A DNA stretch of 6,254 nt from JASFTV01 sp050050615. Its GTDB lineage: Bacteria; Desulfobacterota; DSM-4660; Desulfatiglandales; HGW-15. Both the position numbers and the translations under genes were made by a program. The notes below the pieces were generated by a model. That model saw only the letters and a list, made by a program, of their open reading frames with translations. It searched no databases and was not told the origin of the DNA. Of this stretch, positions 1-5,948 are shown piece by piece. The first letter of the stretch is position 1. Each line of letters begins with the position of its first letter. Where the stretch lies: positions 1 through 6,254 of the forward strand of contig JASFTV010000212.1 in NCBI GenBank assembly GCA_050050615.1. The letters are read 5' to 3'.

Positions 1-1460
1 GTCACATAAGCCTCATCGTAAAGGTTCTCTTTGATGATGATATGCATCATCCCGTTGATCCACGCGACATCCGTTCCTAGGTTTTGCCTCAGCCAGAGGG
101 TGGCAAACCTTGTGATGGGAACCTTGCGGGGGTCCACCACGACCAACTTTGTGCCTTTCAAAGTGACCGCTCGTTTCACATACGAAGAGAGCACGGGGTG
201 ATTCTCTGTCGTGTTTGAGCCCGTGATCAGAATCACATCCGCCTTTTCGATATCCTCAATTGGATTCGTCATGGCACCACTGCCGAACGCCGCGGCCAGA
301 CCGGCCACCGTAGAGGAGTGTCAGAGTCGTGCGCAGTGGTCTATGTTGTTGGTCCCGATCACAGCCCTGGTCAATTTCTGGGCCAGGTAATTCTCCTCAT
401 TCGTGATCCGGGCACTGCTCAAAACCCCGATCGCATCCGGCCCGGATTCTTGCTTGATCTGGCCCAATTTCTGTGCAACGAGGTTCAGCGCTTCATCCCA
501 GGATGCTTCCCGAAAACTTCCGTTTTCACGGATCAGGGGCGTTCTTAACCTATCCTTGTCATGGATGAAATCGTTTCCGAATCGGCCCTTCACGCATAGG
601 CTTCCATAGTTCGGCCCCAAATCTTCCACACCGGTGACCTTGATCACTCTGTTCCCTCTGACGTGGAGATAGAGCTGACATCCCACACCGCAGTAGGAAC
701 AGGTGGTACGCACCATTTTTGTCTCGCCCTTCAGCCGATCCGGCAACTCCAGGTCCCCCTTCGGAAGAAGGGCCCCCACAGGACACGCCTGAACGCATTC
801 ACCGCAAAAGACACAGTCCGAATCCTTAAGGGCACGATCCCCTTTCGCCACAATCTTAGCCGATGAACCCCTGTACCCAAAACTGATCGCGTTGTTTACC
901 TGGATCTCATTGCACGCTTGCACGCATCGGCCGCAAAGTATGCAGCGTGAAAGATCTCGCACAATAAAAGGATTCACCGTTTCAATCGGATAGTGCGGCT
1001 CGGAGGGGGCAAATCGATTCGTCCTTATCTGGTACTTAATCCCCAGTTCTTGCAGGCGACAATCGCCATAAACCGGGCAGATCTCTAAGTGCTCCTTGGT
1101 AGCCATGGCATTGAGCTGGAAATCGGTCCAGGAATCCATATCCAGATCGTGGACCAGACAATTATGGTGCCCCGAAGCGAGCAGCAACTCCAAGTTCATA
1201 CGACGCGCCCGCATGACACGAAGCGTTTCTGTGTGCACCACCATATTCGGGGCCGCAGGCATGGCACAGGAGGCGACAAGCGTCCTCGCACCTTCCACCT
1301 CCACAAGACACATTCTACAAGCGCCTGTGGGAGAGACCCCTTTCATGTAACAAAGCGTCGGAATATCTATGCCATTGCGGTGGGCCACCTGGAGGATGGT
1401 TTCACCCTGTGCGTATGTCAACTCATGTCCGTCAATCAATATAATTTTTCCTGATTCCAT
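1..1460 (-). CDS. fdhA: Selenocysteine-containing formate dehydrogenase catalytic subunit, NuoG-like N-terminus (partial, C-terminal part off the left edge)
   Basis: Interconverts formate and CO2 at a Mo- or W-bis-pyranopterin centre. Seen, in order: a 2Fe-2S ferredoxin domain (Cys37, 48, 51, 65); a NuoG-type His-Cys cluster region (His98/99, Cys101, Cys128, Cys134); two 4Fe-4S ferredoxin motifs (Cys173/176/179/183 and Cys216/219/222/226); the 4Fe-4S motif of the molybdopterin oxidoreductase domain (Cys254/257/261/289); then that domain itself. Codon 380 is TGA (321-323) within CARL-U-HSSTVAGL, the Sec site of FdhF/FdhA enzymes, and the same frame stays open for 106 more codons to position 3. 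The start ATG (1458-1460) has AAAAGGA ten bases upstream. No Tat or signal peptide is visible, so it is probably cytoplasmic, passing electrons to NuoF/HylB-type or ferredoxin partners outside the window. About 486 of an expected roughly 900 residues are present. Family assignment is very secure; the electron partner is inferred. Confidence 0.95.
292..323 (-). promoter_or_regulatory. UGA selenocysteine codon plus bacterial SECIS-like hairpin in fdhA
   Basis: The in-frame TGA at 321-323 is followed by a G/C-rich hairpin. Bases 306-303 (GGCC, minus strand) pair with 297-294 (GGCC) around the loop GGTCT (302-298), extended outward by a T-G wobble and a G-C pair (308-307 with 293-292). The loop falls exactly where E. 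coli fdhF carries its AGGUCU loop: CAC plus five codons after UGA, then GGU-CUG. That loop is the known contact for the selenocysteine elongation factor SelB. It implies that selA, selB, selC and selD are present elsewhere in the genome. The fold was worked out by eye and not computed. Confidence 0.85.
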
Positions 1461-1586
1461 CTCTTTCTATTCCTTTTCATGAATTTGTGAACTATGCCAC
1501 TCTCTCTGGAACGAAGGCGTGGCGAGATTCAGGGAAGAGCAAAATAGGCGAACCATGACATCGGATGACGCCGAGCAAGACAGGTG

Positions 1587-1614
1587 AGTATAGCAAAAAA
1601 ACAATTTTTTTCAA
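1587..1614 (-). promoter_or_regulatory. Candidate sigma70-type promoter for fdhA
   Basis: On the minus strand TTGAAA (1614-1609) is separated by 16 bases from TATACT (1592-1587). A strongly A/T-rich tract lies just upstream of the -35 (about 1613-1626) and could act as an UP element. Transcription would start near 1580, giving a leader of about 120 nt before the fdhA ATG. The match is by eye; FdhA genes can also use sigma54, but I saw no clear GG-N10-GC element here. Confidence 0.5.
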
Positions 1615-1637
1615 AAAATTTTTTTCTAATGTAATCC

Positions 1638-1668
1638 CAAATAGTTAGCCTCACAACAACAAATAGTT
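1638..1668. repeat. CAAATAGTT direct repeat, 22-bp spacing, possible regulator site
   Basis: The nonamer CAAATAGTT occurs at 1638-1646 and again at 1660-1668, 22 bp apart start to start, which is two DNA helical turns. The second copy touches the -35 hexamer of the kor promoter candidate (1668-1673), and the pair lies upstream of the fdhA promoter candidate. This geometry suits a dimeric regulator bound to one face of the DNA, but no regulator family is recognised and A/T-rich DNA yields chance repeats. Confidence 0.35.
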
Positions 1669-1696
1669 TGACAAAATAACATATCGAAGATAAAAA
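1668..1696 (+). promoter_or_regulatory. Candidate sigma70-type promoter for korDABC
   Basis: A perfect -35 TTGACA (1668-1673) is followed after 17 bases by TAAAAA (1691-1696), a four-of-six match to the -10 consensus. Transcription would begin near 1703, leaving a leader of roughly 107 nt before the korD ATG at 1810. A second possible -10 (TATACT, 1718-1723) lies downstream but has no -35 at suitable spacing. Confidence 0.45.
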
Positions 1697-1790
1697 TATT
1701 GACCTTTCAGCATAGTCTATACTTCGGTACTGGGTTCTTAACCACATTCACAAAATCCCGATACAATTTGGAACATGAAAAAGCAACGCT

Positions 1791-1812
1791 AGGAGCTTAT
1801 CTTCGTGTTATG
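1791..1812 (+). promoter_or_regulatory. korD Shine-Dalgarno and start, unusually long spacing
   Basis: AGGAG at 1791-1795 is the only good Shine-Dalgarno near korD, yet 14 bases separate it from the ATG at 1810-1812, longer than the usual 5-10. In-frame alternatives upstream are a TTG at 1768 without a ribosome site and an ATG at 1699, which sits at the promoter candidate and would add 37 residues unlike the family. The ATG at 1810 gives a normal small ferredoxin subunit, so I keep it. Confidence 0.5.
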
Positions 1813-2052
1813 GCAAAGAAAAAAATCAAAGGAAAAATAGAGATCGACAGAGAGCGATGCAAGGGCTGTCAGCTCTGTCTTGAGGTCTGTCCCAGCAAAG
1901 TCATCGGAGTGGATGAGGCACTCAATAAAAAGGGCTACTATCCTGCTCGGTTCAAAGAAAACTTAGAGGAAGACGAAAAGGGGTGCACCGGGTGCGTGCA
2001 ATGCGCCACGGTCTGCCCTGAAGTCGCTATTGAGGTGTACCGTGCCAAGTGA
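1810..2052 (+). CDS. korD: 2-oxoacid:ferredoxin oxidoreductase delta subunit (two 4Fe-4S ferredoxin)
   Basis: An 80-residue ferredoxin-like subunit that carries electrons from the catalytic alpha-beta core to external ferredoxin. Two classic CxxCxxCxxxC-P motifs are visible: Cys17/20/23/27 and Cys59/62/65/69, enough for two 4Fe-4S clusters. The short lysine-rich N-terminus (MAKKKIKGK) and the linker between the clusters resemble KorD/VorD subunits of anaerobes. It is the first gene of the operon; its last 11 bases overlap the GTG start of korA, so translation is probably coupled. An earlier in-frame ATG at 1699 is rejected because it coincides with the promoter region and adds non-conserved sequence. 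Whether the complex prefers 2-oxoglutarate (Kor) or branched-chain 2-oxoacids (Vor) cannot be read from this subunit. Confidence 0.92.
   Translation: MAKKKIKGKIEIDRERCKGCQLCLEVCPSKVIGVDEALNKKGYYPARFKENLEEDEKGCTGCVQCATVCPEVAIEVYRAK
2032..2044 (+). promoter_or_regulatory. korA Shine-Dalgarno GAGGTG with GTG start
   Basis: GAGGTG (2032-2037) lies inside the end of korD, four bases before GTG at 2042-2044. Other in-frame starts are TTG 2030, upstream of this site, and ATG 2057 or ATG 2063, which have no good ribosome site. Relatives usually have a few residues before the conserved LM(K/R)G motif, which fits the GTG. The choice is likely but not certain. Confidence 0.55.
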
Positions 2053-3133
2053 AAAGATGCTCATGCGCGGCTCACACGTCGTCGGGGAGGCGGCCGTACG
2101 AGCCGGATGCCGATTTTACGCGGGTTATCCTATCACGCCTCAAAACGAGCTGCCAGAATACCTGTCAGCCCGTATGCTTGAGGTCGGAGGCACCTTTATT
2201 CAAGGAGAAAGTGAGATTGCCTCCATCAACATGGTCCTAGGTGCCGCAGCAGTAGGCGCCCGGGCCATGACATCATCATCATCGCCAGGTATTGCCCTGA
2301 AACAGGAGGGTATTTCCTATATGGCCGGGCAGGAGCTGCCTGGGGTCATTATCAACATGATGCGCGGCGGTCCAGGCCTCGGCAATATCGCTCCATCGGC
2401 CGCAGATTACTTTCAAGCCACCCGGGGCGGTGGTAACGGAGACTACCGAACGCCTGTTCTAGCTCCGGCAGGTTGTCAAGAACTGGCTGAACTCACGTTT
2501 CTTGCTTTTGACCTCGCTGACAAATATCGCACACCGGTGATGCTGCTGGGTGACGGGCTGATGGGTCAGGTGATGGAGCCAGTTGTGTTTCCTGACTTCC
2601 TAGATCCTAAGGATCTTCCCAATAAAGACTGGATCCTGGACGGCTGCGAGGGGCGTGATGCGCGCGCTATCTTCTCGATGCTCTTGAACACGGATATACT
2701 CTATCGCCACAACCTGCATCTCCAGGAAAAATACGACCGGATCACTTCTCAAGAGCAGCGATGGGAGGCCATCATGACGGACGACGCGGAGATTATCGTC
2801 GTTGCTTATGGCACTGCCGCGCGCATCGCTGAAAGTGCCATCGAGGAGCTGAGGGATGAAGGTATGGCCGCTGGCCTGTTCCGGCCTATTACCTTGTGGC
2901 CTTACCCTACGGCTCCCCTGCGTCAACTGGCATTAAATGCCCAAAAGGTGGCTGTTTTTGAGTTATGCTTGGGCCAGATGCTTGAAGATGTCATTCTTTC
3001 CGTTGGAGACCGGGCGGAGATTTTCTTCTACGGCATTCCCGGCGGCCCTGTTCCCACCCCCGCCGAAGTCGCCCAATTCATCCGCTCCGCCGCCAAAGGC
3101 GACGGGAAGGTGGGCCGGAGGATTGAAGTATGA
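2042..3133 (+). CDS. korA: 2-oxoacid:ferredoxin oxidoreductase alpha subunit (KorA / VorB type)
   Basis: Alpha subunit of a thiamine-diphosphate 2-oxoacid:ferredoxin oxidoreductase, which converts a 2-oxoacid plus CoA to acyl-CoA, CO2 and reduced ferredoxin. With the GTG start it is 363 residues, normal for separate KorA/VorB chains. The pyrimidine-binding domain comes first: YPITPQNE at 29-36, QGESE at 54-58 (a Glu here is expected to activate the cofactor), TSSSSPG at 77-83 and RGGPG at 108-112. A transketolase C-terminal-like domain II follows in the second half. The wording of these motifs strongly recalls proteins annotated as 3-methyl-2-oxobutanoate dehydrogenase subunit VorB, a label also given to many KorA proteins, so the substrate stays open between 2-oxoglutarate and branched-chain oxoacids. 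It overlaps korD by 11 bases and korB by 4 (ATGA). Confidence 0.94.
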   Translation: MPSEKMLMRGSHVVGEAAVRAGCRFYAGYPITPQNELPEYLSARMLEVGGTFIQGESEIASINMVLGAAAVGARAMTSSSSPGIALKQEGISYMAGQELPGVIINMMRGGPGLGNIAPSAADYFQATRGGGNGDYRTPVLAPAGCQELAELTFLAFDLADKYRTPVMLLGDGLMGQVMEPVVFPDFLDPKDLPNKDWILDGCEGRDARAIFSMLLNTDILYRHNLHLQEKYDRITSQEQRWEAIMTDDAEIIVVAYGTAARIAESAIEELRDEGMAAGLFRPITLWPYPTAPLRQLALNAQKVAVFELCLGQMLEDVILSVGDRAEIFFYGIPGGPVPTPAEVAQFIRSAAKGDGKVGRRIEV

Positions 3134-3903
3134 ACGCAGAACTTGCTTTCAAAAAGGTCTTTGGCAGGCCAGAGTCCCTCAAGGACCAGCCAACCCACTA
3201 CTGTCCGGGGTGTGGCCACTCTATTGCCCATAGGCTTGTGGCGGAGTGCCTGGACGAACTGGGTCTTCGGGAGAAGACGATCGGCGTACCACCGGTTGGC
3301 TGTGCTGTACTGGCCTACAATTACTTTAACTATGACATGATAGAGGCCCCGCACGGTCGTGCGCTGGCTGTCGCCACCGGGATCAAGCGGATCCAGCCGG
3401 ACAAATTCATCTTGACCTACCAAGGTGACGGTGATCTGGCAGCCATCGGTACAGCCGAGACCATCCACGCGGCCAACCGCGGCGAAGAAATGTCCACCGT
3501 TTTTATTAACAATGCGATCTACGGCATGACCGGCGGACAGATGGCTCCCACCACGATCCTGGGCCAGGAGGCGACCACGGCTCCAGGCGGGCGCGATTCG
3601 AAAATCCACGGCCGTCCCATCGATATTTCCCGCATGGTGGCCGTCTGTGAAGGGGCTGTTTACATTGAGCGTTGTGCCCTTACTTCGTTCAAACAGATTC
3701 GCCGGGCCAAAAGGGCGATCAAGAAGGCCTTCCAGACCCAGTTAGATCGCTTAGGTTTCTCCATGGTCGAGCTGCTCTCTCCCTGTCCCACCAACTGGAA
3801 ACTCTCACCCAAGGACGCCTGGGCCTGGGTCAACGAGGTCATGATGAAGACTTACCCCGTGGGTGTGATCAAAGACACCACCGGGTATGAGGATAAGAAG
3901 TGA
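3130..3903 (+). CDS. korB: 2-oxoacid:ferredoxin oxidoreductase beta subunit (TPP-binding)
   Basis: Beta subunit that binds the pyrophosphate of thiamine diphosphate and probably one 4Fe-4S cluster. Seen in the 257 residues: CPGCGH at 25-30; PVGC with Cys58; the TPP motif GDGD at 99-102 ending in NN at 127-128, followed by IYGMTGGQ; and SPCPTNW with Cys219. Cys25, Cys28, Cys58 and Cys219 match the four ligands known for the cluster in pyruvate:ferredoxin oxidoreductases. The ATG (3130-3132) overlaps the korA stop as ATGA and has a strong GGAGG (3117-3121) eight bases upstream, so the start is well supported. Length is normal for the family. Together with korA it forms the catalytic core. Confidence 0.95.
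   Translation: MNAELAFKKVFGRPESLKDQPTHYCPGCGHSIAHRLVAECLDELGLREKTIGVPPVGCAVLAYNYFNYDMIEAPHGRALAVATGIKRIQPDKFILTYQGDGDLAAIGTAETIHAANRGEEMSTVFINNAIYGMTGGQMAPTTILGQEATTAPGGRDSKIHGRPIDISRMVAVCEGAVYIERCALTSFKQIRRAKRAIKKAFQTQLDRLGFSMVELLSPCPTNWKLSPKDAWAWVNEVMMKTYPVGVIKDTTGYEDKK
3889..3902 (+). promoter_or_regulatory. korC Shine-Dalgarno GAGGAT with GTG start
   Basis: GAGGAT (3889-3894) lies five bases before GTG at 3900-3902, inside the last codons of korB. GTG overlaps the korB TGA as GTGA, the usual sign of translational coupling. The resulting N-terminus MITRTIFAGFGGQG fits gamma subunits, which place GFGGQG close to residue 10, so the rare start codon is well supported. Confidence 0.8.
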
Positions 3904-4442
3904 TTACGCGAACAATTTTTGCTGGTTTTGGAGGACAGGGCGTTTTACTTATGGGTTACGCTCTGTGCCACGGGGCGATGCTCAAGGGGCTGAATGTGAC
4001 CTACTTTCCTGCCTACGGTGCGGAGATGCGTGGGGGTACCGCCAACTGTACGGTAACCTTGTCCGACAGAAAGATCGCCTCACCGGTAGCCTCAAAACCG
4101 GACACCCTGGTGGCCATGAACTACCCCTCCCTCGAGAAATTCGAACCCGTGGTGGTCGAGAAGGGTTTGGTCTTTCTTAATTCGTCCCTCATTAGTGAAA
4201 GCCCGTCACGCACGGATATTGAAGTACTTCAAGTGCCCACGTTGGAACTGGCCCACGAGGTCGGTTCAGACCGAGTCATAAATATGGTAATGATCGGTGC
4301 GCTTTGCGCCAAGACGAAGCTGCTGAGCATGGAGGAAACCTTTAAAGGCATGGAGGCGGCACTGAAGGGCAAAGAGAAGTTCTTCGAACTCAACCGGAAG
4401 GGTATTGAACGGGGTTTCGCCTTCATAGCGAATGCTAAGTGA
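3900..4442 (+). CDS. korC: 2-oxoacid:ferredoxin oxidoreductase gamma subunit
   Basis: Gamma subunit of the Kor/Vor complex, a Rossmann-like domain that in the fused pyruvate enzymes corresponds to the CoA-binding domain. The 180 residues contain the family signatures GFGGQG at 9-14 and YGAEMRGGTANC at 39-50, then PD and NYPS segments typical of gamma chains. Start is GTG, overlapping the korB stop by four bases with a good GAGGAT before it. It is the last gene of the operon: a convergent gene begins its 3' end only 15 bp downstream, and I see no clear hairpin-plus-T-run terminator, so termination may happen inside the neighbour or by Rho. Nothing in it fixes the 2-oxoacid substrate. Confidence 0.93.
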   Translation: MITRTIFAGFGGQGVLLMGYALCHGAMLKGLNVTYFPAYGAEMRGGTANCTVTLSDRKIASPVASKPDTLVAMNYPSLEKFEPVVVEKGLVFLNSSLISESPSRTDIEVLQVPTLELAHEVGSDRVINMVMIGALCAKTKLLSMEETFKGMEAALKGKEKFFELNRKGIERGFAFIANAK

Positions 4443-4457
4443 AGGGCAGCTCTACAA

Positions 4458-5933
4458 TCACTTTCGATAGCGCCTGAATTCATCAACCTCCTCTTTAAGC
4501 CAATCCGGCCAATACGCCTCGGCTATGGGATAACTGGCATCGAGTGCTTGAAAAGAACCTTTCCCTGTGACTTTTTCAATCCTTTCTTGCAGGTTATATT
4601 TCACCTCGTCCACACCGATGAGTTTTGCCACACCCTTGTTGATTTCATCATGGGTTTTATCGTAAGGGCTACCATCTTTGAAAGCTCTCTGAACAGCGAG
4701 TTCCGTTAAGCACTCCCTTCCACGGTGCCACTCCTTAAATGAAGGGAAAAACATGGGGCCGTAAGAGACCCAGAACTCAATATATTTAGCACCTGCGTTG
4801 TACACCACCCAGACGGAGCCCCCTTCGCTCACGCTTCCCCGTACGATGCTGTCATCTCCCATGGCAATGTTCTTGCCTTTGAGCAAGGAATCAATACCCC
4901 CAAACTTTAGCCCAACTTCCTGGCGCCTGGTACTACGAACGCCCTCTTGAAACGTTCTCACAGCTTGTGGGAGCTTTATCAAAGCCGGGAAGAGTATGTG
5001 ACCCAGACCTTCTGCTATCCCGACGGTCACACCCCAGCCTGATTCGGGATTTGGGATGACCGTGTCAGCTTTTGAACTCTTATAGTAGTCAACCAGTTCC
5101 AGACCCAGTTCCCTCCTGATCTGGAATATTTCTTTTCCTCTAAACAATGAAGCAACGTTACCGTAATAAACCCCTTGGAATATGTCGGGCATTAAAGGCT
5201 CTTCTCTCAGTCTTTTTGTTTCATATCCATCCGAAGAGCATATGGTCATCTCCGCGCCTTCATACTCCCTTTCGGTCACACCGTTCAGTCTTCTGTGTGA
5301 ACATGATTCAGAGGCCACAATAAAGGTGCCATCAATCTTAGCGTAGCAGAAGGGCTCAAACGCTCTGTCATCATTCAAGGCGATCATGAAAAGCTCTCTC
5401 CCGTCATGAACCAAACCCACCAGGGCAAATGTTGCCCGGCCGTGCAGCTTGTCTACGAGCTTTCTGCCGGCTTCAAAGGTAATGCCCCCCCGTGTGAGGT
5501 ATTTGTGCAGCAAAGCCCCTATGACCTCTGTTTTGTTATCCGTTTCCAGATCATAATCCGGTTCAAGTTCAGCTCTTAGATCCTCCTCTTTGAGAAGGTA
5601 GCCGTCCACGGTCAAGACGAGCCTGAATCTAGAGGGTTTTCGGGGCTGGATTTCTATGGGCTCCGCATTGACTTTCTCGGCGATTTTTCTTTTTGTATAG
5701 CCAATGTTCCCAATAGCGCCGATGGGTTCCAGATCTTGAAATATTTTGATCAAATTGTAGTCAATGACGTCTGCGATCCGGCCTAAACCTTTGTGAAAAT
5801 AGATTCCTTTTCGATTCCCAATAGCCAACCCGGTGCTCGCCTTGCCTCTGTGTTGACAGGCACCGGTTGCCAAAAACGCTTTATTCACCAGCTCACTATC
5901 GCCACTGCCATACACGCCTACAATGCCATCCAT
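4458..5933 (-). CDS. PurF-family (amidophosphoribosyltransferase-like) protein with degenerate glutaminase site
   Basis: Canonical PurF makes phosphoribosylamine from PRPP and glutamine, the first step of purine synthesis. This 491-residue protein has both PurF domains in order. The class-II amidotransferase fold (about 1-230) is recognisable from GIVGVYG, QHRGKAS at 27-33 and ASES at 207-210. The phosphoribosyltransferase domain (about 260-430) has IPNPESG at 293-299, RTF at 326-328 and DDSIVRGS at 360-367, so PRPP binding looks intact. The glutaminase site does not: residue 2 is Asp where mature PurF has its N-terminal nucleophile Cys; the GHVRYS segment that supplies the glutamine-binding Arg reads GNIGYT (75-80); and the HNGNL oxyanion segment reads TVDGYLL (108-114). 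The start is firm: GGAGAGGA lies seven bases upstream and no earlier in-frame start exists before a stop. It may use free ammonia, act as a different phosphoribosyltransferase or regulate; the function is unknown. It is convergent with korC. Confidence 0.88.
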   Translation of the reverse strand: MDGIVGVYGSGDSELVNKAFLATGACQHRGKASTGLAIGNRKGIYFHKGLGRIADVIDYNLIKIFQDLEPIGAIGNIGYTKRKIAEKVNAEPIEIQPRKPSRFRLVLTVDGYLLKEEDLRAELEPDYDLETDNKTEVIGALLHKYLTRGGITFEAGRKLVDKLHGRATFALVGLVHDGRELFMIALNDDRAFEPFCYAKIDGTFIVASESCSHRRLNGVTEREYEGAEMTICSSDGYETKRLREEPLMPDIFQGVYYGNVASLFRGKEIFQIRRELGLELVDYYKSSKADTVIPNPESGWGVTVGIAEGLGHILFPALIKLPQAVRTFQEGVRSTRRQEVGLKFGGIDSLLKGKNIAMGDDSIVRGSVSEGGSVWVVYNAGAKYIEFWVSYGPMFFPSFKEWHRGRECLTELAVQRAFKDGSPYDKTHDEINKGVAKLIGVDEVKYNLQERIEKVTGKGSFQALDASYPIAEAYWPDWLKEEVDEFRRYRK

Positions 5934-5948
5934 CGTTACATCCTCTCC
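5931..5948 (-). promoter_or_regulatory. Strong Shine-Dalgarno fixing the start of the PurF-like gene
   Basis: On the minus strand GGAGAGGA (5948-5941) is seven bases before the ATG (5933-5931). The frame above it reads back ten codons to a TGA without any ATG, GTG or TTG. The protein therefore really begins Met-Asp-Gly-Ile, and a propeptide ending before a hidden catalytic Cys is excluded. Confidence 0.85.

Larger units (their letters stand above)
1461..1809. other. Divergent intergenic region between fdhA and korD
   Basis: These 349 bases separate two divergently transcribed genes and show no credible coding sequence. The centre (about 1590-1700) is far richer in A and T than the flanking genes. 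It holds alternating A and T runs (A7 at 1595-1601, T7 at 1605-1611, A6T7 at 1613-1625), likely bent or easily melted DNA. One promoter candidate points each way and a short direct repeat sits between them. The fdhA-proximal part (about 1461-1580) is more G/C rich; I recognise no riboswitch or terminator in it. Confidence 0.8.

Noticed and set aside
321..323. The TGA read as a true stop, making fdhA a truncated or broken gene
   Set aside because: The same frame continues with conserved formate dehydrogenase sequence, the TGA is at the known Sec position, and a SECIS-like hairpin follows.
1089..1454. Plus-strand open frames opposite the fdhA N-terminus
   Set aside because: They are shadows of the fdhA Fe-S domain coding sequence, which has unmistakable cysteine motifs on the minus strand.
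1529..1747. Minus-strand open frame of 72 codons in the intergenic region
   Set aside because: It runs across both promoter candidates and the A/T tracts; its Phe/Ile-rich translation simply reflects A/T-rich DNA, and no ribosome site was seen.
1775..1792. Five-codon leader peptide (MKKQR) ending at the korD Shine-Dalgarno
   Set aside because: It is too short and has only a weak ribosome site; nothing resembles an attenuator.
2600..2926. Antisense open frame of 108 codons within korA
   Set aside because: It is opposite conserved korA coding sequence with no ribosome site or recognisable product.
3028..3609. Antisense open frame of 193 codons opposite the end of korA and the start of korB
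   Set aside because: It lies wholly opposite two genes with clear family motifs, and its translation resembles no known fold. It is a by-product of G/C-rich coding sequence.
4437..4463. Inverted repeat AAGTGA-N15-TCACTT between the convergent genes, as a bidirectional terminator
   Set aside because: Both genes simply end in Lys-TGA (AAG TGA), which creates the arms; a 6-bp stem with a 15-nt loop and no T-run is not a convincing terminator.
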